From positions 1 to 64,000 of the forward strand of contig NZ_SMYN01000016.1 of assembly GCF_004959935.1 (NCBI RefSeq): a DNA stretch of 64,000 nt. The letters are read 5' to 3'. Under the pieces are notes generated by a model, which saw only the letters and a program-made list of their open reading frames with translations, searched no databases and had not been told where the DNA came from. Shown one piece after another: positions 18,638 through 27,365 of the stretch. Position 1 is the first letter of the stretch. Each line of letters opens with the position of its first letter. This DNA is from Falsirhodobacter xinxiangensis (GTDB lineage Bacteria; Pseudomonadota; Alphaproteobacteria; Rhodobacterales; Rhodobacteraceae). A program made the translations under genes and the position numbers.

Positions 18638-19971
18638 TCGTTATGTGCGCGCCATTCCTTCCACCGAATGAATATGTTCGCGCCAAGTTTGGCAAGGGGT
18701 GCGGGAGGAAGCTTGGTCGGCGGGGCCTGTGCGGCGAAGAAGTGGGTGACGTCGGTTGCATGGCCCAGCGCTGCCTCGGCGGCGGCGATGCCTGCCAGCG
18801 TGCTGCGCGTGGTGCCAAGGCCGTTGCAGACGGCAGCGGCGTAAAGCCCGTCGTCCAGCCGTCCGGCGATGGAGACGTTGTTGTTCGACAGGCACAGATG
18901 CCCCGCCCAGGCATATTGCATCGCCGCTCCGGCAAGCTGCGGAAAGCGGGTGTCGAACTTCTCGCGCATCATGGCGGTGGCGCGGCGCATGTGGCCGGGG
19001 GTCGTGACCATTTCCGGCAGCATCTTGGCCATAGTGCGGGTCACGATGCGGTTGCCGCCCTGCGGGGTCGAGATGCGGCGCATCGTCGTGCCCATCGGGT
19101 CGGACGGGGTGACGCCCCAGTTGCCCGTGCCGCCGATGCGGGCAGGGTCCAGTTCCTCGGTCATGGTGGCGAACAGGAAGATGTGCAGCAACCGGCCCGC
19201 GCCGAAGCCGAAGCTTTCCAGATGCCCGTTATTGGCAAGGATGACCGTACCCGCGTCGATCCGGCCCTTGGCCGTGCGGACGGACCAGCCGTCATCCAGC
19301 CGGACCAGTTCGGTGACCGGGCTGTTCTCATGGACGGCGATGCGCGGGGACAGACCTGCCAGCAGCCCGCGGATATATCCGGCGGGCTGGATCATCACCG
19401 TGCCGGGGGTGAACAGCCCCGAACGGTAATGCGACGACCCGGTCAATTCCTTCATGCCTTGCGCATCGAGAATCTCGTTACCCTCGCCAAGCTTGTCCAA
19501 ATGCTTGGCATAGGCGGTATTGCGGTCATGCGCCGCGGTGCTGGCGGCGCCGTTCACCTTGCCGTCGCGGCGGAAATAGCCGGACGGGATGCCGTATTCG
19601 TCAACCGCCGCTGCTGCGAAGGCGATGGCGTGGCGGTTCATGCGGATCAGTTCGCTGTCCGAACTGGAATTTTCGCCCGCGTAATCCTCGGAGGTCAACT
19701 CGTGCGGCAGATCGATCATGAAGCCCGAGTTTCGGCCCGCCGAACCTTGGGCGATCTGGCCCGCATCGATGACCGCGATCCTGGCGTGGGGTGCCAGCTC
19801 CAACAAGCGGCGGGCTGCGGAAAGCCCGGCGAAGCCGCCGCCGATGATGGCGAAGTCGGCGCGGGTGGCGGTTTCAAGCGGGGGCATGGCGGTGCGGGGG
19901 GGCAGGATCGCCTCCCACGCGGCGGGGCCGGCAAGCTTCTGCAGGCGTTTCGCGCGGATGGTCCGGGACAT
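18634..19971 (-). CDS. FAD-dependent amine/D-amino-acid oxidoreductase (DAO superfamily)
   Basis: The 445-residue protein has a Rossmann dinucleotide motif FAIIGGGFAGLSAARRLLEL at about residues 40-59 and a SAGRNSGFMIDLPHEL flavin segment. It also has the C-terminal RLDDGLYAAAVCNGLG loop of the glycine oxidase/D-amino acid oxidase superfamily. Such enzymes oxidise amino or N-methylamino groups using FAD. Between an aldehyde dehydrogenase and a LysR gene, and near a hydroxyproline epimerase, oxidation of cis-4-hydroxy-D-proline is one possibility. N-methyl-proline demethylation is another. Substrate is not readable from sequence. Confidence 0.85.
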   Translation of the reverse strand: MSRTIRAKRLQKLAGPAAWEAILPPRTAMPPLETATRADFAIIGGGFAGLSAARRLLELAPHARIAVIDAGQIAQGSAGRNSGFMIDLPHELTSEDYAGENSSSDSELIRMNRHAIAFAAAAVDEYGIPSGYFRRDGKVNGAASTAAHDRNTAYAKHLDKLGEGNEILDAQGMKELTGSSHYRSGLFTPGTVMIQPAGYIRGLLAGLSPRIAVHENSPVTELVRLDDGWSVRTAKGRIDAGTVILANNGHLESFGFGAGRLLHIFLFATMTEELDPARIGGTGNWGVTPSDPMGTTMRRISTPQGGNRIVTRTMAKMLPEMVTTPGHMRRATAMMREKFDTRFPQLAGAAMQYAWAGHLCLSNNNVSIAGRLDDGLYAAAVCNGLGTTRSTLAGIAAAEAALGHATDVTHFFAAQAPPTKLPPAPLAKLGANIFIRWKEWRAHNE

Positions 19972-20018
19972 CGTAACCTCAGGTGGGAAAAGGGCCGGGG
20001 TTCGCCCGGCCCGGATCG

Positions 20019-21524
20019 TCAGTCGATGCTGGCCGGTTCGGAATCGTTCAGGTCGATCCAGATGGTCTTGAGCTGCGTATATTGATCATGCGCGTGGATC
20101 GAATTGTCCCGCCCGCCGAAGCCCGACTGTTTGTAGCCGCCGAAGGGCGTGGAGATGTCGCCTTCCCCGAACGAGTTCACCGTGACAGTGCCCGCCCGCA
20201 GCATCCGCGCGCCGCGGATGGCGCGTTTGGCATTCGCGGTGAAGATCGACGCGGCAAGGCCGTATTCGGTGTCGTTGGCGGTGCGGATCGCTTCCTCGAA
20301 GCTGGCGACCTCGATCACGGTCAGGACGGGGCCGAAGATTTCCTCGCGCGCCAGTTGGTGATCGTTCGATGGAACCTCGACGATGGTCGGCTCCACATGG
20401 GTGCCATTGGCGGTGCCGCCCATATGGACGGTCGCGGTCTTCGCGATCTCCAGATAGGAGGCGACCTTGTCGTAATGCGATTTCGACACCAGCGCGCCGA
20501 CGCGGACCGAAGGGTCCAGCGGCTCGCCCATGTTCCATTCGCGGGCATGGGCCTTCACGCGGTCCAGAAGCTTGTCCTTGATGCCTTTCTGGACGATCAG
20601 GCGCGATGCGGCCGAACAGTTCTCGCCCATGTTCCAGAACGCGCCCTGGACGACATGGGCGGCGACGGTGTCCAGATCCTCGGCATCGTCCAGCACGATG
20701 CAGGGGTTCTTGCCGCCCAGCTCAAGCACGACTTCCTTGAGGTTGGATTCGGCGGAATAGGTCAGGAACCTCCGGCCCGTCGCCGTCGATCCGGTGAAGG
20801 AGACCATGTCCACGTCGGGATGACGGCCCAGCGGCTCGCCGACATTGGCGCCCGATCCGGTGACGATGTTCAGAACGCCCGCCGGCAGGCCCGCCTCGGT
20901 GGCAAGCTCGGCCACGCGCAGCGCGGTCAGCGTCGTCTCGGCGGCCGGTTTGAGCACGATGGAATTGCCTGCCGCCAGCGCCGGTGCAATTTTCCATGCC
21001 AGCATCAGCAACGGGAAGTTCCACGGCAGCACCAGCCCGACGACGCCCACCGCCTCGCGCACGACCAGCGCGATGTGATCGTCGGACGAAGGTGCAACCT
21101 GATCATAGATCTTGTCGATCAGTTCCGCGTGCCATTTCAGGGTGTGGATCGTCTCGGGCAGGTCGATCGTGGCGACGTCGAAGATCGGCTTGCCGCTGTC
21201 GATGCTTTCCAGAACCGCAAGCTCATGCGCGTTGCGCTCCATCAGCTTGGCCAGCTTCAGCAGCACCTCCTTGCGCGCACCGGGGGAAAGACGCGACCAA
21301 CGGCCATCCTCGAACGCGTCGCGCGCCTTTTGCACGGCGAAATCGACATCTTCGGCACCGCAGGCGGCGATCTCGGTCAGTGGCGCGCCCGTGGCGGGGT
21401 TCGCCGTCGTGAAGGTCTTGCCCGACTTCGCGGGCCGGAAGCCGCCGTCGATATAAGCGCTGGAGGGCAGCGAGATGGATGCGGCCAAGGCTTCGTATTC
21501 GGATTGGGTCAGAAGATCGGTCAT
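20019..21524 (-). CDS. NAD(P)+-dependent aldehyde dehydrogenase
   Basis: The 501-residue enzyme is a standard aldehyde dehydrogenase. It has VLPWNFPLLMLAWKIAPALA for cofactor binding, the FTGSTATGRR loop, ELGGKNP with the general-base Glu (about residue 268), and GENCSAASR with the catalytic Cys (about 302). It most resembles the PuuC/gamma-glutamyl-aminobutyraldehyde group by overall character. In the hydroxyproline route the last step is oxidation of 2-oxoglutarate semialdehyde, so that substrate is an alternative. ATG 21524 lies directly after the DapA-family remnant stop at 21526, in the same minus-strand operon. Confidence 0.9.
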   Translation of the reverse strand: MTDLLTQSEYEALAASISLPSSAYIDGGFRPAKSGKTFTTANPATGAPLTEIAACGAEDVDFAVQKARDAFEDGRWSRLSPGARKEVLLKLAKLMERNAHELAVLESIDSGKPIFDVATIDLPETIHTLKWHAELIDKIYDQVAPSSDDHIALVVREAVGVVGLVLPWNFPLLMLAWKIAPALAAGNSIVLKPAAETTLTALRVAELATEAGLPAGVLNIVTGSGANVGEPLGRHPDVDMVSFTGSTATGRRFLTYSAESNLKEVVLELGGKNPCIVLDDAEDLDTVAAHVVQGAFWNMGENCSAASRLIVQKGIKDKLLDRVKAHAREWNMGEPLDPSVRVGALVSKSHYDKVASYLEIAKTATVHMGGTANGTHVEPTIVEVPSNDHQLAREEIFGPVLTVIEVASFEEAIRTANDTEYGLAASIFTANAKRAIRGARMLRAGTVTVNSFGEGDISTPFGGYKQSGFGGRDNSIHAHDQYTQLKTIWIDLNDSEPASID

Positions 21525-21525
21525 G

Positions 21526-21819
21526 TCAGTTCCCCGCCTTGATGGCCGCGATGGTGGTTTTCAGGACGGCGATCACCTGTTCCAGTTCGCGCTTTTCATC
21601 CTTGTTCAGCCCCTTCAGCGGGGGGCGCATCGGTCCGGTGGGAACGCCGGCCATCGTGGTGCCATGCTTGATGCATTGGATGAACTTGCCGCCCTGTTCC
21701 AGCACGGTCATCAGCGGCAGCATCGCCGACATGATGCGGCGGCCTTTGACGAAGTCGCCGTTCACGACGCAGGTTTCATACAGATAGACGTGTTCTTCGG
21801 GCAGGAAGTTCGACCCCGC
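21526..21819 (-). pseudogene. C-terminal fragment of a DapA-family lyase/deaminase
   Basis: About 95 codons up to the stop at 21526 read as the C-terminal third of a dihydrodipicolinate-synthase-family enzyme (AGSNFLPEEHVYLYETCVV, GDFVKGRRIMSAMLPLM, GKFIQCIKHG, GPMRPPLKGL). Intact family members have about 300 residues and a catalytic Schiff-base Lys, and that N-terminal two thirds is absent. In hydroxyproline degradation this family supplies the pyrroline-4-hydroxy-2-carboxylate deaminase. The homology stops near 21820, where sequence of a betaine ABC permease on the opposite strand begins. The longer frame upstream of this point is antisense to the permease. Confidence 0.82.
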
Positions 21820-21821
21820 GC

Positions 21822-22390
21822 AGATGCAAACCGTTGCGCTTGTCACGGTCGCGGTCTTCGTCGCGGTGCTGATCGCCTTTCCGCTGGGCATCCTCGCCGC
21901 GCGCCGCCCACGGATCGAGGCTGTGCTGCGCCCGATCCTCGACATCATGCAGACGGTGCCGCCATGGGTCTATCTGATCCCGGCGGTGATGATCTTCAGC
22001 CTTGGCCGCGTGCCTGCCATCATCGCCACCATCGTCTATGGCGTGCCACCGATGCTGCGGCTGACAACGATGGCCTTCAAGGGTGTGCCAAAAGATCTGA
22101 AGGAACTGGGCGCGGCCATCGGCGCGCCGCCCCGCGCGATCCTGACCAAGATCGAGATTCCGGCGGCGACGCCCACGCTGCTGGTGGGGCTGAACCAGTG
22201 CATCCTTCTGTCGCTGGCGATGGTGGTTCTGGCGGGCCTTGTCGGCGCGGGCGGCCTTGGGGCCGAGGTGACGCGCGGGCTGACGCGGATGGAAATGGGC
22301 CTTGGCCTGCGCGCCGGGCTGGCCATCGTCGCGGTCGCGCTGCTGCTGGACCGGGTGACACGGGGCATCCTGCAAAGGAAACGGACATGA
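21822..22390 (+). pseudogene. 5'-truncated betaine/proline ABC transporter permease (ProW type)
   Basis: The plus-strand frame encodes the C-terminal 189 residues of a ProW-type permease: the typical TVALVTVAVFVAVLIAFPLG, MQTVPPWVYLIPAVM, the EAA-like ELGAAIGAPPRAILTKIEIP loop and AGLVGAGGLGAEV. The N-terminal membrane segments found in full-length ProW are missing, and no ribosome binding site precedes ATG 21824. No ProV or ProX gene is adjacent. Its stop overlaps the epimerase start (ATGA at 22387), showing the original operon. The truncation point coincides with that of the divergent lyase fragment. Confidence 0.82.
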
Positions 22391-23379
22391 GAAAGACTTT
22401 CTTCTGCATCGACAGCCACGCCTGCGGCAATCCCGTGCGCGTCGTGGCAGGTGGCGGGCCGATCCTGCCGCATCTGCCCATTGCCGAGCGCCGCGCGATC
22501 TTCATGCGCGATCACGACTGGATGCGCACCGCCCTGATGTTCGAGCCGCGTGGCCATGACGTGATGTCGGGGGCGATCATCTATCCGCCCCATCGCGACG
22601 ATTGCGACGCGGCGATCCTGTTCATCGAGGTCAGCGGCTGTCTTCCCATGTGCGGCGCGGGCACCATCGGCCTTTCCACCGTGCTGCTGGAGGAAGGGCT
22701 GGTCGTGCCGAAGGTGCCCGGGCGGCTGTCGCTTGAAACGCCTGCCGGTCGGGTTGACGTCACCTATGACATGGAGGGCGGGCGCGTGAAATCCGTGCGG
22801 CTGTTCAACGTCGCAAGCTACCTTCACGCTTCGGACGTGACGGTCGAGGTGGAGGGGCTTGGGCCACTGACCGTCGACATCGCCTATGGCGGCAACTTCT
22901 ATGCCGTGGTGGAGCCGCAGGAGAACTGGCGCGGGCTGGACGTGGGCGTGTCCGAGATCATCTCGCTGAGCCAGCGTCTGCGCCGGGCATTGGCCGAAGC
23001 GATCGATCCGGTCCACCCCGAGGACGTCGCGATCCGGGGCGTGCATCATGCAATCTGGTGCGATGCGCCGCGATCGGGTGGCGACGGCCGCGGGGCGGTC
23101 TTCTATGGCGAAAGGGCGATCGACCGCTCTCCCGGTGGGACCGGAACCTCGGCGCGGATGGCACAGTTGTTCGGCAAAGGGCGGCTCGGTCTTGGCGACG
23201 CCTATCGCAACGAAAGCATGATCGGTACCGATTTCGATGGCAGGGTCGAGGAGATCGTCAAGGTCGGGCCATTCACCGGCATCCGGCCCAGCATCGGTGC
23301 CTGGGCGCGGATCATCGGGCACAACACCATCTTCGTGGATCATGCCGATCCACTTTGGAAGGGCTTCCAGCTCGTCTGA
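22387..23379 (+). CDS. 4-hydroxyproline 2-epimerase family protein lacking the second catalytic Cys
   Basis: The 330-residue protein has proline racemase fold features: MRKTFFCIDSHACGNPVRVV at the start, and GCLPMCGAGTIGLST with the first catalytic Cys (residue 89). Family enzymes epimerise trans-4-hydroxy-L-proline to cis-4-hydroxy-D-proline with two cysteines. The second active-site motif, normally DRSPCGTGTSARMA, reads DRSPGGTGTSARMA here: codon 250 (23134-23136) is GGT, one substitution from TGT. By the two-base mechanism it should not epimerise normally. It may be an inactivated copy or act as a dehydratase-like variant (trans-3-hydroxyproline dehydratases have Thr there). Length and the rest are intact. 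Confidence 0.88.
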   Translation: MRKTFFCIDSHACGNPVRVVAGGGPILPHLPIAERRAIFMRDHDWMRTALMFEPRGHDVMSGAIIYPPHRDDCDAAILFIEVSGCLPMCGAGTIGLSTVLLEEGLVVPKVPGRLSLETPAGRVDVTYDMEGGRVKSVRLFNVASYLHASDVTVEVEGLGPLTVDIAYGGNFYAVVEPQENWRGLDVGVSEIISLSQRLRRALAEAIDPVHPEDVAIRGVHHAIWCDAPRSGGDGRGAVFYGERAIDRSPGGTGTSARMAQLFGKGRLGLGDAYRNESMIGTDFDGRVEEIVKVGPFTGIRPSIGAWARIIGHNTIFVDHADPLWKGFQLV

Positions 23380-23566
23380 AAGACGAAATCCGGCGCCTTC
23401 GTCCTCGACTTCCAAACGCCAGCCGACCTATGGCCGGGCCGCATGCCAAGGGGGTCAGCGTTTCTTGTTCTGCTGGACGCCATCAAAAACACCGCGGCGC
23501 GCAATCGACGTCGCTGCCGTCACGGGTGTTCGGTCGCGACTGCGGCTCGCGCTCCGAGGCGATGTT

Positions 23567-24328
23567 TCAAGACAGCGACACGTTGCCTCGGGGCCGGGCG
23601 ACCGGTTGTCCCTTCGCGGCGTCCTTCATGAACAGCTTCCACAGAAAGCCGAATGTATCGTCGCCGAAAGATATTGCCTTGCGCGGCAGGGCAAGGCGAT
23701 CGAATTTGGCAGTCGCCGCACCGCGCTGGCATGTCACGCCTGTCGAATACCCCGCAGTTTCCGCGGCTTCGAGTGTCAAAAGATCATGCGATCCATAGGG
23801 ATAGCACATGTGCGGCACGGGTAGGCCCAGTTCGTGTTCCAGAAGCGCCTTGCTCTGCACCATCTGCTCGGCCTGCACGTTTGCGTCATGCTCGGCCAGA
23901 TGGATGTGGTGGAGCGAATGGCTGCCGATTTCGACGCCCCTTCGGCTGATGTCGCGCAATTCGTCCCAAGTCATCAGCGGCGGCGTCTCGTGGCCGGATT
24001 CGGCGAGCCAATCCGCGGTCCCGCCGACCAGACCGGCAATGGCATAGACGATCGACGGGAATCCGTATTGCTCAAGCACGGGCAATGCGTTGTCGCGGAA
24101 ATTCCGACACCCGTCGTCGAAGGTCAGGACCACGGCCCGATGCGGCATGGGGCTTTCGCCCCGAAGCGCACGGGCCGCGTCGGACATGGAGATCACCGGA
24201 ATGCGCAAAAGGTGCAGCGCCCGCATTTGCGCGCGAAAGCGCCCGATGTCGCAATAGGACGCGCGGTGGGTCCTTATGTCGGAAAAGCTGCCGACCTGAT
24301 GATACATGAGGATGGAGATGCCGCTCAT
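23567..24328 (-). CDS. Polysaccharide deacetylase family protein (NodB homology domain)
   Basis: The 253-residue protein contains the NodB fold: ISILMYHQVGSFSD near the start, VVLTFDDGCRNFRDNALPVL with the metal/catalytic aspartates (about residue 70), and IGSHSLHHIHL with the two metal-binding histidines. Such enzymes remove acetyl groups from GlcNAc-containing polymers. Start MSGISIL at 24328 is chosen because it forms an ATGA overlap with the upstream glycosyltransferase. No signal peptide is evident, which is odd for an extracellular polymer enzyme and might indicate a cytoplasmic lipid-linked or precursor substrate. It is paired with the GT4 enzyme in a two-gene operon. Confidence 0.88.
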   Translation of the reverse strand: MSGISILMYHQVGSFSDIRTHRASYCDIGRFRAQMRALHLLRIPVISMSDAARALRGESPMPHRAVVLTFDDGCRNFRDNALPVLEQYGFPSIVYAIAGLVGGTADWLAESGHETPPLMTWDELRDISRRGVEIGSHSLHHIHLAEHDANVQAEQMVQSKALLEHELGLPVPHMCYPYGSHDLLTLEAAETAGYSTGVTCQRGAATAKFDRLALPRKAISFGDDTFGFLWKLFMKDAAKGQPVARPRGNVSLS

Positions 24329-25425
24329 CGTCTTTCTTGCCATTGCCGGATCGCGCGATCATAGGCGCGCTCGGTTTCGGTGATCATGCGTTCGGGCGTG
24401 AAGCGCCCTTCGAAAACCTCTCGTGCGGCGCGGCCCATCCGCAGGCGCATCGCATCGTCGCGGCCTATCTTCAGGATGGCCGCAGCCAAGGCCTCCGGAT
24501 CTTCCGCAGGGACGAGAATGCCGGAGATGTCGTCCTCCACCACTTCGGGTATGCCCCCGACATTCGTGCCGATGCTGGGTCGTCCCGAAGCTGCAGCCTC
24601 GATCAGCGACAAGCTCAACGCCTCGCGGCGCGAAGGGGCCAGCATGACGTCCAGCCGGTCGAATACGCCTTTGATATCGGCGGTCTCTCCCTGAAAGATC
24701 ACGTGGTCCATGAGGCCCATTTCGTTTGTGAGCGCTTTCATCTTCCGCGCCCATTCGGTGTCGGTCGGTCCGATGAAGGTCAACCGCACCGGCAGGACGT
24801 GCCGCAGAATATTGATCGCCTTCAACGCCAGATCATGCCCCTTCACTGGCTCCAGCCTTGCCAGCATACCCAGCATCAGCGGACGAGCCAAGGCGATCGG
24901 CCCCGGCGCCGGCGCTGCGGCCAATCCGAGGTCGGGGACACCCAGATGAATTGCCGTGACGTTTTCCTGCTCAAAGCCCTTGGTCAGCAGAAAATGCCGG
25001 ACGGCGTTCGATACGGCAATGATCTGATGGTCGTGTTTGAACCGGACCCACGCATTCGTGGAATGGGCGGTTGCGATCATCGCAAGCCGTCCGTCCGCTG
25101 CCCAATGCGCATATCGCGCGCCACGCTGGGCGTGACCATGCAGGATGTCGGCATTCCACCTTCGTGCAAACCGGCGAAGCCGCCACGCCGAAATCGGATC
25201 GAGCATCCCATGCATCGGGATGTCGATGCCTTCGTGACCTTCGGCCTCCATTGCGCGGCCAAGCCAGCCGTCCTTCGGCCCGGCAAACGCAATCCGATGG
25301 CCTGCCGCCGTCAATCCGGCGGACAAGGAGAGGACGTGCCGTTCTATGCCGCCAATGCTGTGGCTGTGACAGACCATGACAATGCGTTTCGGATTCGGTC
25401 GCGTCCTGTCGGCGAAAGAATCCAT
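24325..25425 (-). CDS. Glycosyltransferase family 4 protein
   Basis: The product (366 residues from ATG 25425) has the GT-B layout of GT4 retaining glycosyltransferases: N-terminal VMVCHSHSIGGIERHVLSLS, the linker MLGMLARLEPVKGHDLALKA at mid protein, and the donor-binding APSRREALSLSLIEAAASG followed by GTNVGGIPEVV. The donor and acceptor are unknown. A longer frame reaches 25584, but the extra residues look unlike family N-termini; MDSFADRT at 25425 is preferred although its ribosome binding site is poor. It is translationally coupled to the deacetylase gene, so both probably act on one surface glycan or glycolipid. Confidence 0.85.
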   Translation of the reverse strand: MDSFADRTRPNPKRIVMVCHSHSIGGIERHVLSLSAGLTAAGHRIAFAGPKDGWLGRAMEAEGHEGIDIPMHGMLDPISAWRLRRFARRWNADILHGHAQRGARYAHWAADGRLAMIATAHSTNAWVRFKHDHQIIAVSNAVRHFLLTKGFEQENVTAIHLGVPDLGLAAAPAPGPIALARPLMLGMLARLEPVKGHDLALKAINILRHVLPVRLTFIGPTDTEWARKMKALTNEMGLMDHVIFQGETADIKGVFDRLDVMLAPSRREALSLSLIEAAASGRPSIGTNVGGIPEVVEDDISGILVPAEDPEALAAAILKIGRDDAMRLRMGRAAREVFEGRFTPERMITETERAYDRAIRQWQERR

Positions 25426-25822
25426 CGTGACGGCAGTTGCTGACACTTTGTCGTTCCGGCTGTTCGTGCCGGCCCGCCTGCATCGCCGTTGAACACAGGA
25501 TATTGGCGAGACAAGGCTCTCACCCGGTCTCGGTCCATCCTTGGTTTCGCGGATTTGTAAGGAGCCGTGCAATCCTGTAAACATACAGGTCCGCCAACGG
25601 CGCCACCTGCGGGTGAAATTGAACCCGGATCTGACGATTGCGTCCGAAATTCCTTCCCATATGCAATGGGATTTGGTGTTTCAGACCTTCTCGCCTTATT
25701 CGCGATCGGGTTCGGTGTTCAAGCGGCGCGTCACTCTGGCGGCCATTTCACCCAGAAGGGCAGGGTGCGTCAATATGTCATCGCGCGTCTGCGCGAGGAC
25801 TGCAACGATCCTCCGCGCAGCG
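25426..25822. other. Intergenic stretch with no supported gene
   Basis: About 400 bases lie between the glycosyltransferase start and the end of the efflux pump gene, both on the minus strand. A short minus-strand frame ending in a stop near 25713 has coding-like residues (RDDILTHPALLGEMAARVTRR). It lacks a start codon outside the pump gene and has no known match, so it may be a gene-end remnant. No terminator hairpin with a T-run was found. Confidence 0.4.
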
Positions 25823-27361
25823 TCAATGGGCGTCGGCGGGCGGTGCGGATTTCGGTTTCTTCATCAGCAGCGCGGTCAGGGCAAGGCCTCCGAACAGGCA
25901 GGAAATCAGCACGAACACGTCGATGAAGGACATGACCGCCGCCTGACCGCGCAATCGCAGGGCCATCTGTGCCAGCGCGGCGGTCGGGCCGTCCAGCCCT
26001 GCCGCCGAAAGGTTCTGCGCCATCAGGTCCAGTTGGCGGAGCGCCTCGTCCCGCGTCCAGCTGACCCTTTCGGCAAGGCGGGCATAGTGCAGGTCCTGCC
26101 GGTCGGACAGAACGGTGTTGATGATCGCCAGCCCCATCGCCCCGCCAAGGTTCCGCATCAGGTTGTAGAGGCCCGACGCCCCCTTCATCTTGGCGGGCGG
26201 CAAGGTGCCAAGGGCAAGGTTGTTGATCGGCACCATGCACAGCATCAGGGACATGCCCCGCAGGATCTGCGGCACCAGCAGTTCGGAAAAATCCCAATCG
26301 GCGGTCAGCCCGGTCAGCATCCATGTCGAGGTGGCAAAGCCCATGAAACCGATCAGCAGCATCACCCGCAGATCCATCCGTCCCGACAGAAAACCCGCGA
26401 GCGGGGCGGTGCAGAACATCGCAAGGCCCGACACGAACACCGTCTCGCCGATCATCAGGCTGTCATAGCCCCGGATCTGCGCCAGATAGAGCGGATAAAG
26501 GTATGTCAGCCCGTAAAGCCCGATGCCCATGACGAAGCTGAACACCGACCCGATAGAGAAGTTGGCGTTCAGGAACGCGGTCAGATCCACGATCGGCTCG
26601 TCCCGGGTCAGGGCGCGCCAGAAGGTGACGATGCCGCCCGCGACCATCACGGCACACATCCACGCAACGAGCTGATCCTGAAACCAGTCGTTCGACGGGC
26701 CTTCCTCGAACACGAATTCCATGCCGCCAAGAAACGCCGCAAGCGCCAGAAGCCCCCACCAGTCGAAACGGCGGAACAGTTTCCAGTCGGGCTTGTCGAA
26801 GTCGATCAGCATCCATGCGCCGATGGCGACGCCGATGCCGGGGATGACGTTCACCAAAAACAGCCAGTGCCACGAGAAGGCGTGGCTGAGATACCCGCCC
26901 ACCGTGGGGCCGACCGTGGGGGCCAGCGTCGCGACAAGCCCGATCATGGGCGAGACGACCGCCCGTTTCGACGGCGGAAAGATCGTGAAAGCGGCGGCGA
27001 AGACCGAAGGGATCATCCCACCGCCAAGGAACCCTTGCAGCGCCCGCCACAGGATCATCTGTTCGATATTGGTGGCGGTGGCGCACAGAAGGCTGGCGGC
27101 CGTGAACCCGGCGGCGGAGGCGGCGAACAGGAACCGCGTGGACATGACCCGCGCAAGGAAGCCCGACAGCGGGATCATGATGACCTCGGCGATCAGATAG
27201 GAAGTCTGGACCCAGCTGATCTCGTCCGGGCTGGCACCGAGGCCCGCCTGAATGTCGGGCAGCGATGCCGATACGATCTGGATGTCGAGGATGGCCATGA
27301 ACATCCCGAACACCATGATCAGGAAGGCGAAGACGCGGCGGGGCGTCAGCTCGGCTTCCAT
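25823..27361 (-). CDS. DHA2-family MFS multidrug exporter, EmrB type
   Basis: The 512-residue inner-membrane protein matches the 14-helix drug:H+ antiporter-2 family. Features are the N-terminal FGMFMAILDIQIVSASLPDI, EISWVQTSYLIAEVIMIPLS, motif-A-like LARVMSTRFLF, and motif-C-like GPTVGGYLSHAFSWHWLFLV. Start MEAELTPRR at 27361 is supported by the 4-base gap to the adaptor gene. It forms a tripartite pump with the adjacent HlyD-type adaptor and an outer-membrane channel supplied elsewhere. The divergent TetR gene probably controls it. Substrates are unknown. Confidence 0.9.
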   Translation of the reverse strand: MEAELTPRRVFAFLIMVFGMFMAILDIQIVSASLPDIQAGLGASPDEISWVQTSYLIAEVIMIPLSGFLARVMSTRFLFAASAAGFTAASLLCATATNIEQMILWRALQGFLGGGMIPSVFAAAFTIFPPSKRAVVSPMIGLVATLAPTVGPTVGGYLSHAFSWHWLFLVNVIPGIGVAIGAWMLIDFDKPDWKLFRRFDWWGLLALAAFLGGMEFVFEEGPSNDWFQDQLVAWMCAVMVAGGIVTFWRALTRDEPIVDLTAFLNANFSIGSVFSFVMGIGLYGLTYLYPLYLAQIRGYDSLMIGETVFVSGLAMFCTAPLAGFLSGRMDLRVMLLIGFMGFATSTWMLTGLTADWDFSELLVPQILRGMSLMLCMVPINNLALGTLPPAKMKGASGLYNLMRNLGGAMGLAIINTVLSDRQDLHYARLAERVSWTRDEALRQLDLMAQNLSAAGLDGPTAALAQMALRLRGQAAVMSFIDVFVLISCLFGGLALTALLMKKPKSAPPADAH

Positions 27362-27365
27362 GGCG

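Noticed and set aside
25567-25926. Plus-strand open frame of about 119 codons in the gap before the efflux pump gene
   Set aside because: It has no ribosome binding site or domain, overlaps the 3' end of the pump gene in antisense, and its residues look non-coding.
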